Shown here piece after piece: positions 35,401 through 47,596 of a DNA stretch of 64,000 bases. The notes beneath the pieces were generated by a model. It was not told the origin of the DNA, ran no database searches, and saw only the letters and a list, made by a program, of their open reading frames with translations. The stretch is from Mytilus edulis. Taxonomy: Eukaryota > Mollusca > Bivalvia > Mytilida > Mytilidae. Position numbers and translations under genes: made by a program. The DNA lies in NCBI RefSeq assembly GCF_963676685.1, contig NC_092346.1:72989821-73053820 (forward strand), given 5' to 3'. The stretch's first letter is position 1. Each line of letters starts with the position of its first letter.

Positions 35401-38400
35401 TCCTCAGGGAAATGGGAACCAGATGGTTTAGTATGTATACTATTATCTTTTTATCTTTACTTGTTTTTTCTCTGTAGATTTTACATAGTTGATCAATTAT
35501 TTATATAATTTATTCTATGATACTTTAGTGCTTTTAACTGGTCTGGTTGTTTCTGTATTATCAAGAATTCCTAACTAATACAGGCATGACAGGAGCAGTC
35601 AGTTTACAACACTTATATATAAAATAATTCTAAATCTTCATGTGATCTAATTAAAGATACTAACTGTTGTCGTTGCACAAGATAGTATGTTAATTTCTCT
35701 TTTCTTACAATGCATATTTGGTCACTTGAGGATATTTCTGATTTCTCTACTAAATACTATAAACTTCAATTTATAAAAAAAAAGATGTGGTATGATTGCC
35801 AATGAGACAACTCTTCACAAGAGACCAAATGACACAGAAATTAACAACTATAGGTCACCATATGGCCTACAACAATGAGCAAAGCCCATATTGCATAGTC
35901 AGCTATAAAAGACCCTGTAATGACAATGTAAAACAATTCAAACAAGAAAACTAACAGCCTAATTTATATACCAAAAAAGAACGAAAAACAAATTGGGACA
36001 GGCACATACATATCAAATGTGGCAGAGTTAAACATGCTAGCAGGATCCCAACCCTCCCCTAGCCTGGGACAGTGGTGTAACAGTACAACATAAGAACGAA
36101 CTATAAAAATCAGTTGAAAAAGGCTTAACTCATCAGATGTATACAAATACAAATACTACACAAAGTGGACGTGGCTGAGTACTTGTATATTCCAACAACA
36201 AAAAGACACTAAGTACAGATCTGAGAGTACCTGCAGTTACTGACATCTAGTTCAAAGCCACTAACAACTAATAAAAAAATCATGCATCTAAGACAAAATT
36301 TAGACAACCATTATTCATTTAGTTAGTATCAAAGGTTTCGCAATGGTTATTGTCAACTTCTGCATTCTCAAAGTTTTCTATATGTTTTATGAAGAAAAAA
36401 ACGCAATAATGAAAATATCAATAAGAGAAGCTGTTTTTTTTCAAATCTCAACAAAACCAGTTCTAAGTTTAAAATTCTTCATGAAAAAGATATGATATAT
36501 ACATGTAGGAAAAAATGTGTATTTTAATATCAGAAGTTAATTGCTGCATTTATTATTTGAACAAAAAGGCAAGTTTGATTATTGTGATTTTAGAAAAAAA
36601 AAGCCTCATGTAGATATATTTATTAATAGCCTCATGTAGATATATTTATTTGATTTCTTATTATTGCAATATGTACTCAAGTAGTCACATTAATAAAACC
36701 TTGCAATAATTTCTGAATTTACATTTTAAAAGTCAGTAAAGGTATATTGTACATTATTCTTTGAAGCTTTCTATAAAATATAAAAGAAAGGCAGGTGCTG
36801 TAACCATGGTTCAGTAAAAATACATTAAGAAAATAAACTACACAAAATTATAAAGCTTTGTATTAATTAAGTTCAGAAATGTCTCTGTGTCAATAGATTA
36901 TTTAAGGTGGTACCAAACACCTTGACTAAAATTAATTCGGCTTGTTTAATTTTCATAAAATTACTTTGACCCTTTGACAAAAATATCAAAATTTCAAAAA
37001 ACTTTAGCCAGACGCTTTATCAGAAAAAAAATGGTTGGATATATATAGCAATTTGACAAACACTAATTTTGATCATTGAGAAGCTTCATATTTTCTTAAC
37101 AATAGAACTTGATTAAAATGTTCAGCTGATTTTACAGAGTTATCTCCCTGTACTGTTATGTACCACCTTAATTTAATTTTGATTATTTTGTAGAATCAAC
37201 CACCAGAAATACCAGAATATGATGAACTAAATATACAAATTAAAGGATATGATTTTCCTGTTTTAGAAAGCTATACCACATATGTTAATAAATTAGCAAA
37301 CACATTAGGTATAGAAACTAACAGGTAAGTAGGTAATAGTTATGAAGGGGGACGATTCATTCAAGACACATTAGGTATAGAAACTAACAGGTAAGTAGGT
37401 AATAGTTATGAAGGGGGACAATTCATTCAAGACACATTAGGTATAGAAACTAACAGGTAAGTAGGTAATAGTTATGAAGGGGGACGATTCATTCAAGACA
37501 CATTAGGTATAGAAACTAACAGGTAAGTAGGTAATAGTTATGAAGGGGGACGATTCATTCAAGACACATTAGGTATAGAAACTAACAGGTAAGTAGGTAA
37601 TAGTTATGAAGGGGGACGATTCATTCAAGACACATTAGGTATAGAAACTAACAGGTAAGTAGGTAATAGTTATGAAGGGGGACGTTCATTCAAGACACAT
37701 TAGGTATAGAAACTAACAGGTAAGTAGGTAATAGTTATGAAGGGGGACGATTCATTCAAGACACATTAGGTATAGAAACTAACAGGTAAGTAGGTAATAG
37801 TTATGAAGGGGGACGATTCATTCAAGACACAAAACATGCTTACTATGCTTACAGGCACTTGACATAACCTGAAGAAATGAATCAACCTTTTTATTGCCAT
37901 TCTTCATCTCCAAGTCACAGTGAGGCCTAGGTTTGACCACCATTTTTAATTTAAATACTTGATATGAATTTGCTAAACCTTTACTTATATCCATGTACAT
38001 GATGTACATATGTATTTTTCATGCAAGTTGAGAGATATTTTTCAGTATATATTCAAAATATTGGTAGTCACAAAAGCAGAAAACATTGGAAGAATTTTTT
38101 TCCCTATTAATTTGGTTTGATGTCCATAAAATTGAACTTATTAGAGAGGCTTGTATTTCCTTTTCACTGGGAAAATTCTAGATATAAGGTATAGTTATTT
38201 ACCCAGTAGAATGAGTATTATTTGAAATTTAAATAAATAATCTTTAAAATGTCAATTAATTGTCTATAAAGGTCATCATCATTAACTATAAGCCATTCTT
38301 TTTTGTAGCTATCCAGTACCAGGAAAGGCATCAAAAGTAGAATTGTTTTATCCTGAGTCCGAAAAAGTAGAACACACTTATAATTTAACTAAATATGAAC

Positions 38401-41344
38401 GAGTCATACAAGTAAGCATAAATTATTATAAGAAGTCATTTGCATATAGACCTTAACTAAATATATAATTGTGACTTGGATGGAGAGTTGTCTCATTGGC
38501 ACTCATACATACCTGCAAACTTTCACGATTTAGGCGTGTACTACACAATTTTGACCCTCTGTCCCGATTACACGATCGTGATCGTGAAAATAGCCAAAAA
38601 GCACGATTTTAGTAAAATTTGCACGAAAAATATTTTTGTTCCCGATTTTGAACTTTTGAAAGTTTTCCCAAGGGAGACAAATCGTGTCTGACAAATTTCA
38701 TCCAATCAAAATTTAGTGATCATGCATTCACCAGTTGATTAATGTCGGCATAGTAAACAATCAAAGAATCGAAATTTTGAGTTGGTTTTTTTTAGCTTGG
38801 GTGCTAAATTTATAAAAATTGGAATCATGATGGGCGAGTTATCACTTGCAAAATAGTTCTGTCACCGCCTAAGAAAAAAATGCGTGTTGCTTCGTGCAAA
38901 TACTTAGAGAAATGGGAGAATGATGTCAAGTACAGGGGCTGGTTGTCTAAATCAACGTTAGGATTGTCACATGCCTTTTGTAAAGTTTGCAACAGAGACT
39001 TTAAAGTTGACCACGGTGGCCTTAATGATGTCTCCAAACATTCTAGTACTGCTTGTGATATTGATCTATATAAAATATGAGGGTTTGGATGGGGTTAAAT
39101 GATTAAAGAATATAATGCCCTTAAAAAATGAAGATAAGGGAATAACGGGCAAAATAAAAATGAAAATTGGAGAAATGCGTGGTCAAATTTTTTGAAGATT
39201 AGAGAAAAAAGGGGTGAAAATTAAATGTTTACAGAACAACAGACCCCCCCCCCCCCCCCCCCCCCATTCCAGACCCTCATATATTGTTTTTTGTTTTGTT
39301 ATTAAATTATTAAAATTATTACTTTTTTTTTTTATTTCTTGACAATGTATCAGACAAACATGAAGTCATCTTACTGGTGTTTATCTCAACAAAAAGAATA
39401 CAACAATCAAACAATTTAAAAAAAGATAGGTTATAATAGCATCTTCAACTATCACCCCCCAAAAAAGAAGTATGTCAGATACTTTTAGGAGCCAAATCAT
39501 CACACGAAAAAATGCCGCAAAAAATTCTACCCTCAAAAATGGTGCCGCGCACAAAAACCCCCATGGCCATTTTCAAAAGTTGGCAGGTATGCTCATACCA
39601 CATCTTCCTATACTTTTATAATTGTGACTTGGATAGAGAGTTGTCTCATTGGCACTCATACCACATCTTCCTATATCTACATACATACAGAATAAAGTTT
39701 GCATTTTTAGGTTGAGAAGATTTATTTAGCCATTATAAAATCATTTAGCTGTCAACATCACAATAAAACAGTTTTAAGACTGTCTTTAAATTTATTTCAG
39801 ATAGAAAATGTACCTTCAACATTATTACCAATATTTATAGATGCCATGAAATTAAATGCAGCACCTGGCATAGAAGTTACTATTAAAAAGGTAAGTTTCA
39901 TCATTTGTGTTATAGTATGTGTGTTGGAATATAAAACCGCCAATTACCAAGATTAAGTCCTTTTGATATTTGGGTCTACATGTTTTCCCTACATAGATGG
40001 TAGAGTGACAAGTAACTTATCTTTTTTTGTGCTTCCTGTTCAATGAGGATGTGAACATTATAGAATAAGTAATATGAGATTCAATTTATACCTGATACAT
40101 AAATAGCTTCTAAAATAATTTAAAAAATGTTACTATTTTTATGTAAGTTAAAAATTAATATCATACAAACTTTAGCTAAAACCTCTTATATAATAGAACA
40201 CTTGTCAGTTTTGGCCACTATGACTTATATTGAAAGCCAGAATGTTTTTTGATTAGTGTTGCAGTGAGGTTTAGACATAAGACATCCTTGTTGATAAATC
40301 TAACCTGACAGGTGATCAAATTTGTATTAGTCAAAACAATAAATTTTTTAATTTACTACTCATTTTTATGGAACTTAAATTGAACGATAACAAAGAGAAT
40401 AGATTTCTCAAAGTCGAAGTATGCCAGCTTTTTCTTGCTTAAATTTCAAGTTAGGAGTTAAAACAATATTTGATTGAAATATTTTGGATTTTTTTTTAGC
40501 TCAGCTGGCCCAAAATTTGTCAGATTATCCCAGTTGTCAACCAATGTACCAAGGCCACCAAGGTTTAAATTTATAGAAATGTTCAAAATGTCAAAAACTT
40601 CTTTCATCCTATTTTAACCAAAGTTATGAGATGACGCCTTACAGGAGTTAATATCCTTAAGAATTGTTTGTGATTTTGGCTATTATCTTAAAAAGTATAA
40701 CAAATGAAGCTAAATTATGAGGAAAGATAGTAGTTTAATGTCCAGTGGCAAATTAATGATTATAATATAGTTCTTATAGCAAAAACAGTTACACAAACCA
40801 TTATTTTCCATAAAGGGCAATTACTCCTATAATATGTCAACCATCAATGTCAACTCCATATAGGAGTTATTGCCCATTTATGGAAAACATTTTGTTTCCT
40901 TGTTTGTGTTTTTTCAGAAATCTTTGTAGATACAGGGAAACTGTTAATTACAGACAAGACCTACAAAGAGGTTAATATGGCCCACAAAGTACACATATGA
41001 AGCAGGCCCCACTCTACAAATTACACTCTACTAATTATTGGAAGACTTTGTAGAAAGGGTTTTTGAGTAAAACAAGTAATGGAAAATGACCCTACTTTTT
41101 TTAATTTTTATACCTGTTACTTCACAACGGTTGGATGATTGCAGGATAAAATACAAAACAAACATTTTATAAAAAGTGAGATTTTTACATTTGTATAACT
41201 AGCTTTAATTTTGGTCATTATTTTCAGCCTGATCTTGTTGAAGAGGATGATCTTTACATACCAGATGAAGAAATGTTGGCAATGAGAGCCAGAGTGGTAG
41301 AGCTTGAAGAGAGAAGACAAGATTTAAAGAAAGGAAAAATATAA
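32426..41344 (+). CDS. MRPL48: Mitochondrial large-subunit ribosomal protein L48 (spliced, 7 coding exons)
   Basis: Exons are 32426-32443, 34313-34380, 35376-35430, 37194-37324, 38309-38411, 39801-39890 and 41228-41344, all GT-AG and in phase, giving 193 residues (human 212). mL48 sits in the mitoribosome large subunit and has an S10-like fold. The key match is the exon 4 block PEIPEYDELNIQIKGYDFPV followed by LESYTTYVNKLANTLGI; human MRPL48 has the related block with DTLNVQLKGYD and VESYAQYV. The YERVIQI and PGIEVTIKK segments match later parts. The N terminus (MSVLARVFSILQKTSRHTV) is basic and fits a mitochondrial targeting peptide. The first exon codes only six residues and is the least certain, chosen because its donor gives the right phase. 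Exon 4 is followed at once by a minisatellite that copies its end. AATAAA follows at 41403. Confidence 0.92.
32937..33248 (-). pseudogene. LINE retrotransposon 3' fragment (zinc-knuckle end of ORF2)
   Basis: The minus-strand frame carries CKICINAHILIIERGRHLNI followed by ERYCFICNSGQIENQKNFLL and HC. This matches the C-terminal zf-RVT region of metazoan LINE reverse transcriptases (consensus-like LRIxAHxLxIExGR, then ERxCxxC, IEDExHFLxxC). There is no polymerase domain upstream, so it is a 5'-truncated relic. It sits in the first intron of MRPL48. Confidence 0.8.
35782..36270 (+). repeat. Long SINE-like dispersed repeat
   Basis: The stretch starts 'gatgtggtatgattgccaat' and continues through 'gagacaactcttcaca', 'agctataaaagaccc', 'cccaaccctcccctagcctg' and 'cagtggtgtaacagtacaac'. 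A second, interrupted copy of the last blocks is at about 32505-32590 and 32715-32765. It lies in the third intron of MRPL48. Confidence 0.7.
36906..37167. mobile_element. 262-bp MITE with TTAA target duplication
   Basis: TTAA flanks both sides (36902-36905, 37168-37171). The ends are GGTGGTAC and GTACCACC, inverted over 8 bp, with further imperfect complementarity. The TTAA duplication fits piggyBac-type mobilisation. Its right end is only 26 bp from MRPL48 exon 4, so it supplies part of the polypyrimidine and branch region. Confidence 0.75.
37301..37830 (+). repeat. 66-bp minisatellite copying the end of MRPL48 exon 4 and its splice donor, 8 units
   Basis: The unit starts with the last 24 bases of the coding exon ('cacattaggtatagaaac' onward), includes the donor AACAG|GTAAGT and continues with 42 intronic bases. 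Eight units follow each other at 66 bp (one is 65 bp), almost without divergence. All eight GTAAGT donors are intact. Use of a later donor would read through an in-frame TAA right after the first junction. Confidence 0.95.
38508..39591 (+). mobile_element. Non-autonomous BED-finger element inserted in a SINE
   Basis: The ends are CATACCTGCAAACTTT and AAAAGTTGGCAGGTATG, inverted with one substitution in the first 16 bp. The sequence CTCATA lies on both sides (38502-38507 and 39592-39597). Flanking DNA joins to a continuous SINE segment ('gtctcattggcactcata|ccacatcttcctat'), so the element clearly interrupts a SINE copy. It contains a BED-finger reading frame and a poly-C run at 39243-39265. 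It occupies the fifth intron of MRPL48. Confidence 0.8.
38880..39080 (+). pseudogene. BED-type zinc-finger fragment of a hAT-like transposase
   Basis: A 66-residue frame contains CKVCNRDFKVDHGGLNDVSK followed by H, spaced CxxC...H as in the BED or TTF-type fingers of transposases. It stops shortly after the finger, and no catalytic RNase H-like region follows within the element. It is therefore the N-terminal remnant of a transposase, not a host gene. Confidence 0.65.
39618..39680 (+). repeat. SINE fragment duplicating the insertion target of the BED element
   Basis: 'tataattgtgacttggat' and 'gagttgtctcattggcactc' repeat the sequence seen at 38465-38507, in the same orientation. It provides an uninterrupted version of the target site. 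Confidence 0.7.
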
Positions 41345-41402
41345 ATTACATTGTATGTTTCTATTTGAAATATGTTTGTACCTCTGTATCAAAATTTTGT
41401 GG

Positions 41403-41408
41403 AATAAA
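41403..41408 (+). promoter_or_regulatory. Candidate polyadenylation signal of MRPL48
   Basis: AATAAA lies 59 bp after the stop codon, followed by AT-rich DNA. This is the expected spacing for a short 3' UTR. Confidence 0.6.
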
Positions 41409-41499
41409 TATTAATATTATTGTATTTTTTATCTAATCATTTTTAAAGGTCTAGTCTGTATCACAGATACTTTAAGCAGTAGTTCAGCTATATTTGGCA

Positions 41500-43893
41500 T
41501 ATGCAATGATTGTAAAATGTACATAAAATTGAGAATGGAAATGGGGAATGTGTAACAACCCAACCAAAGAGCAGAAAACAGATGAAGGCCACCAATTGGT
41601 TTTCAACACATTGAGAAAATCTTGCACCAAGAGACAGGCTTCAGTTGGCCTCTAAATAAAATTGTATACTAGTTCAGTGAAATATATGTCATACTAAACT
41701 CTAAAACAGATAATTGAACTAAAATTAAAAATCATACAAGACTTACAAAGGCTGGATGCTCTCGACTTGGGACCTTTGCTAAAATGTGCCGGGTTGAACA
41801 TGATTGTTTGGCAGTTTATATGACCTTGACCTCATTTTCATGGTTCATTGTTCGAGGTTCAGTTTTGTGTTAAGTCTGTTTCTCAGATAAGTTAAGCAAT
41901 ATGTGAACTATATTTGGTGTTTGGAATAATTGCATGGTGTACATGTTTGTTTGGCAGATTTCAGAGTCAGTGTCACAGACTATAGGTAAACTATGTTAAT
42001 TAGTTGAAATGATGGTATGTATGTGTCTGTCTGACCTTAATCTAATTTTCATTGTTCATTGGTCAAAATTATGTTTTTGTTTTGTCAAAGCTGAACTCTG
42101 TGCACTTACATGTTACAAGTCATCAGTGCCTAGAAGCTGACCAAATATCGAATCATTCTGTACAATCATTCCTAAGTAGTGGGTTTTATTCAAGATATTT
42201 AAGAGTTCAAAGTATGGAAACAAAAAGAAGGAAAACTGCTCGTGCTAAATATGAAAGAAGTCATTCTGTTAATTGGTTCCGGAGAAAAGAGTGATGCAAA
42301 TATTTTATTGACAATCAGACAGATGGATATTTTTATACGTCTAGTAAGGTTCACCTGACTTTAACCCATTTTCATGGTTTATTGGTCACCATTTTGTTTT
42401 AAGGCTTTGTTCTTTTTCTAAGGTACTGGAATATTTCAACTACATTCTGTGCATTGAAAATTTTAAGGGTGTATGTCTGACCTCCAACCTTGGCGCCTTT
42501 TTCTTGTTTTATGGTCAACCATCAGTTTTTGTGGTTGGTAGATATAGGAAGATGTGGTATGAATGCCAATGAGACAACTCTCTATCCAAGTCACAATTTA
42601 TAAAAGAAAACCATTATAGTTCAAGGTAGGGTCTTCAACATGGAGCATAAGCTCATACCCAACAGCAAGCTATAAAGGGCCTCAAAAATTACTAGTGTAA
42701 AACCATTCAAACAAGAAAACCAAAGGTCTTATCTATAAAAAAATGAGAAACACTTTTGAACCACACAAATAAATGACAACCACTGAACATCAGATTCCTG
42801 GGTATGTTTCTCAGATACTACACTTTTGTGTAAGCAATAGTTCAATTTTTTGTTGTATTGATTGTTAAGTTTACATTTTTGTCTGGTAAATTTTATGTTT
42901 ATGTAATTCATGCAGTGGAAAACCTAGTGTAAGTAAATGGAAAATGTGTCCCCATGGTCACCGATGATGCCCCCGCTTGCATACAACATTATAAGGGACA
43001 TAACTTAAGAACGATAAAAGTGATGCCACCCAAATTTGTACTAGATCTGAGTTTTGTGATAAAATTAGTATTTTGTATAGGTTTCATAATGTTTGGTTGG
43101 GCTAACTGAAGTTAAAGATTGGAAACTTAAAATTTGCAATATTTCAATTTATAAAGGGGCATAACTCGATAATGATTAAAGTGACACCACCAAAATTCAA
43201 CTTAATCTGTGTTTTGTGGTAATAAGCATTGTGAATAAAATTCATAACATTTGGTTGAGGAAACTTAAGTTATAGAGAACAGAAACAAAAAAATTTGCAT
43301 TTTTTCCTGTTTATAAAGGGGCATAACTCTAGAATTGTTGAAGTGAAGTCACCAAAATTTAAAACTGTGTTTTGTGGTAATAAGCATTGTGTATCAGTTT
43401 CATAACATTTGGTTGAGGCAAACTCAAGTTGGGAAAAACTTAATGCCCCCTCCACTACGGTGGGGGCATAAAAACATTACCTTCCCTGTAAACACTGAAA
43501 ACTCAATCTTGTCAATGCTAGATCTGTTTGAGCAAGGACACTATTAATTATCAGAGTTATTTTTGTAAAAATTTTATTTTTGAATTACCATGTGATAGCT
43601 ACAGCATATGAGGCTGGCTAATTTAAGTCGATAATTCTCTTCAGGACAGAAAAGAGACATAAAATAAAACAACTAGTAGCAGAATAATGGATGGTACAAA
43701 TTGGTTATAAGAGATACAATGTAGCATGGTTCTTACAGACAAGATGAGGCTAAGAACAAGAAAAATACAATCAATAAAATCTAGCATATTTAATACCAAG
43801 ATCACATTCACACATAACATTCATTGCACATACACCATTATACAACACACAAGTATTGCATAAAATACACAAAATAAATATAAAAATATAATG
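41500..43893. repeat. Intergenic block of four dispersed repeats
   Basis: In order: 41525-41815, the 'gaatggaaatggggaatgtg' repeat; about 41480-42480, diverged subunits of the family forming the 10-12.5 kb inverted repeat; 42546-42735, a SINE copy like that at 495-631; 42935-43472, an element with 'gggcataactc' subunits and ends 'gatgatgcccccgc' and 'ggtgggggcat'. No host gene lies here. Confidence 0.65.
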
Positions 43894-46013
43894 CTATGAT
43901 TTTTTGTCTTGCATTTTTGCTATTTTGTCTTTCCATTGGTCATCAGGTATATCTTTGGCCCAGTCAGGAATGTTACACAAAGGGAGTTGTATTTTCTTCA
44001 TTACAGTTTTGATCTTTTCTGCATTTTCTGAAATAAAGTAAATTGTTGTAAATGAAATAAAGAAGTGTTTTTATCTAAAAAATAAAGATTTTTGTGGAAT
44101 TTGACTGATGTTGTCACTTTTTCCCACTGCTTTTTGACGATATGGAGTGTGCCATCAAAAGCATAACATGTAAGTACATGACCAAGATATTGCTGCATTG
44201 TGTAGTACTATAAGAGAGAAGTATTGGAGAAAAATATTGATATTTCACCAGTAGTTGAATAGTTAAACATGGGCATAAACACAAAAATATTCTAGATAGA
44301 AGTGGTATGAGTGCCAATGAGACAACTCTCCTGGACTCCATCCAAGTCACAATTTATAAAAGTAAACCATTATAGGTCAAGGAGAAACATGTATGCAATG
44401 AGCTAAGTTTACAAATTTAAAACTCCATTCTACCCAATCAAAAAAAAATTAAATATCATGTTTCCCCTGATATCAAGCCTCATGCAATGATTGATGAAAA
44501 AGGCTTTTCTAGAAATGTGTGTTACGTGAGTATAAATCACATCATAGTGCAAAAAAACATGCAATGCATGTTGTGAAAAATTGAGAACTGCTAATTCTGA
44601 TTTATAATGAGCATGGCTTAATACTTCCAACAGAAAATACTGTTAAACTGGAACTGTTCAGTTTGATTGGGTAAATGATTTTCAATTTTGAGTTATGATA
44701 GTATTTTTGTTGGATAAGGATACCTCAAAAAAAGATCACTTCACCAGTATTCTGCTCAATAGCATTGAAAACTTCAATTAATGATTTTATATAAATGTGT
44801 TATCCCTTTTTCTATAAAATTGGATCATCACTATTTTTTTCATTTAATACCATATAGCGGGTGTAAATTTTCGCTTATTTTCACGGATAGAACAATATCG
44901 CCAAAATAAATTCCGCCAGTATAAAAGTGTACATGCAAAGGTATTGATGAAAGTTTTAAATCCGTCAAAATAATAACTGCCAAAATATTTCATATACCTT
45001 ATTCAAAGTAAATTGCGAAATTTTACACCCGTGAAAATACCAGCTAAACGGTAATTAATATGTGATATATAATGAACATCAGAGAAAATTACCTTCATCA
45101 AAGTGAATTCTGTCTTCTTCCCCTTTCTGATTCCAAAGTAAAGTCTGTGGGTCTGATTTAGGAAGTTCAGGCACCTTAAAAGAAAGATAATAAAATTTTG
45201 TAATATGCTTTTGTATCAGGCTTTGTGAATTAGCTCACACATTTGCATTGTGTCATTCTCAAACAAAACAATAAAATCAACCAAAAGGATAACAAATAAT
45301 CATAAACCAAGTATTGTATTCATTGATTGTAGAAATCTGTGTGTAAAACAAAACCAAGAGTTTAAACTTCTCTATTCTAGCTGATTTTGTAAATTACCTG
45401 TGTTTTTATCAATTGAACAAACTGGACACATGTATAATAATTGGTTCTTCAGGAAAACATCAGAAGCCTTTACTAGATAGAAGAGTTAAATTTGCTCTTT
45501 TTGAAAACATCTTTAATCATAAAAAGGCAACCAAGCTATGATAAATAAACAATGATAACGCTTAGTTTAGACTGAAAGTCAGTTCTGAATAAAATTTAAT
45601 GTATTTTGTGCTGGCTTCTCAACACTTAAATTGGTGATTAACCTTTACTCATGAACTCCATGAAAATAAGTACAGTGTTACAGTATCATCAAACAATAAC
45701 AGCTTGTTATTTTCACTACCTGCATATAGGAAGGAGGTCCTCCTCCTGCTTGAACATGGACACCACTGTTTCTCATTGCCTCGTCTATCTGAGAAATGCT
45801 TATTTCATCATTAGATTCATCGTCTATTGATCCTTCATCTTCATCTATCTCTTGGGGCAACATTTGATATCCTTGGAAACCATCTTCAGAGTCATCATCT
45901 TCACTATCTGAGTTAATAGCGTCTATGAAGACATCTGGAACTGGTATGTCATCTAAAACTTCTGTGTCTGCCGGTTTGGCATTGTGTTCCCCTTCTTCAG
46001 GAACAGGGGCCAT
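43894..46013 (-). CDS. MEA1: MEA1 (male-enhanced antigen 1) homologue (spliced, 3 coding exons)
   Basis: Minus-strand exons are 46013-45720, 45174-45093 and 44027-43894, phase-consistent, giving 169 residues (human about 185). The N-terminal half is highly acidic (NSDSEDDDSEDGFQGYQMLP, with Asp/Glu/Ser runs). The diagnostic part is the C terminus, NAEKIKTVMKKIQLPLCNIP followed by DWAKDIPDDQWKDKIAKMQ, which matches the MEA1 family end with WAREISDAQWEDVV in human. The conserved aromatic block GYQ-x-L in the first half also fits. MEA1 is a small conserved protein, first found by its testis expression, whose molecular role is not established. An AG acceptor lies just before the ATG (about 46018), so a non-coding 5' exon is likely. 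Introns hold a TA-flanked MITE and SINE fragments. Confidence 0.88.
44299..44385 (+). repeat. SINE 5' fragment
   Basis: 'aagtggtatgagtgccaatg', 'agacaactctcctggactcc' and 'aaaccattataggtcaagg' match the copy at 42546-42735. It lies in the last MEA1 intron. Confidence 0.65.
44848..45052. mobile_element. Short TA-flanked MITE related to 59232-60026
   Basis: The ends are ccatatagcgggtgtaaatt and ttttacacccgtgaaaatac plus 'cagctaaacgg', imperfect inverted repeats next to TA dinucleotides. The body shares 'aacaatatcgccaaaataaa', 'ttccgccag' and 'tttcatataccttattcaa' with the larger element at 59232-60026. It ends 41 bp from MEA1 exon 2. Confidence 0.7.
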
Positions 46014-46079
46014 CAGCTTAAAGAAAATATCAAATAGTTAATCAGTCGGTCAATTTTAAAATGATAAAAACAAGCATTC

Positions 46080-47055
46080 TGAGAGTATTGCAAGGCAATA
46101 CATGTACATAGTCCCCTACCTGGTAAAAATTCATAATACTGGAACAAAATGCAACTTGTCTAAAACTTGTCATGGCATAAACAAACAAAAAAAGGTCAAG
46201 TCAATATCTTCAAGCATGACTAAAAACAGTAAGGAAAACTGATTACATGAGTGAATTTTTCAAGCTCAAGGACCTTAACTCTGCAAAAAATTATCATACC
46301 AAAACAATATTTTAAACTTGATCTGTAACTTGTCATGATAAAACATATACCTATTACCAATCAATATCTTCAAGCATGATGAAAAAAAGTGTGAAAAACA
46401 ATTTCACATTAATAGATATGAATAATAGTTCTCTAAAATTAGATATGATGTTATACAACATATATCTATTTTCAAGTTATAATCAAATATAATATATAGT
46501 TCCAAATATTTTTTCTTTCATTTGTCAAACTAATATAGATTTGTAACTTATCTATAAAATGTCAACAACTTTTATAGATTAAATCTACACAAATATATAT
46601 ACCTTAATAAAAATAGATTATCATCTTATTAAAGGATTTCACTTCACGAAAAAATTATATACATGAATATAGCATTCAGAAAATTAGTTAATGCAAAATA
46701 ACAAACAAACCTGCCACAAAATTCTTATTTAACAAACTTAGATTGTCTTTTAAAAATCTTTAAAAAAATGAGTTATCTTCCTTTGTACAGAAATATGGTT
46801 TTACATAGTACTCTTACAATTGACCTCAACTCTTGACTTAATCATTAGACCGGAACAAAATTGGAACTTGATCTATAACTTGTCATGATAAAACTATATA
46901 CATTTGACCAAATATTAATTTAATCAATATTTTTAAGAACGAAGAAAATAAATGTGGAAAACTGATTTGCCAGACTGACGAATAGACAGACAGATGGACA
47001 GACACACAGAGTGCAAACCTAAAGTCCCCTTCCACTTCAACGATGGGGGACTAAT
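46080..47055. repeat. Dispersed repeat with three diverged subunits
   Basis: Subunits carry 'ggaacaaaatgcaacttgtc', 'cttgtcatgataaaac' and 'caatatcttcaagcatga', repeated at about 46140, 46300 and 46850. The ends are 'agtcccctacc' and 'gatgggggacta' with a GACAGACAGATGGACAGAC microsatellite. It is upstream of MEA1. Confidence 0.6.
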
Positions 47056-47596
47056 AATAAGGCACATATAAGGTGGATAAAAACTTTGATATTCACTGAG
47101 ATATTGCTTGGCGTAAAACTGTATTATACAGATAAGATGAGATATTTTTATTCCAATTAAAGGGCCCATGAAGAGCAAAGTAATTTATTACGATCATGAT
47201 TTTTATAATTGTTACATGTTTGTGTATTTATAGATTATCGATGGTCATCTCTACTTTATTGATTTTCTTACTTGAGCTGGTTATTTGATAGTACAACAAA
47301 TGTAGTAGAGGGAGTTAAAGATTGTGGTCTGAACAAGGAAACAAAGTGAAATTAAAATCTAGATCATATGCTGTCATTATAAATGAAAATCTGATTATAA
47401 TAATTTGATGAACTTTAGATTAAACATATTTATCTATAGTGGAAAATGGTGGATTGGGAAACAAGTTATTACAACGTATATTAATCCATTTCCACTTGAT
47501 GGACTTTATTACATACCACACTTATTCAATATCCGGGGCGACTTTGAATTGGTCCTGGTTTACTTTTAATCAAATGCAGGACAAGCATGAGAAATA

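Noticed and set aside
37301-37830. CRISPR-like or protein-repeat array
   Set aside because: There are no variable spacers, the whole unit repeats, and every unit contains a stop codon after the donor.
42052-42294. 80-residue plus-strand frame with a basic C terminus
   Set aside because: It lies wholly in dispersed repeat DNA and has no recognisable domain or splice context.
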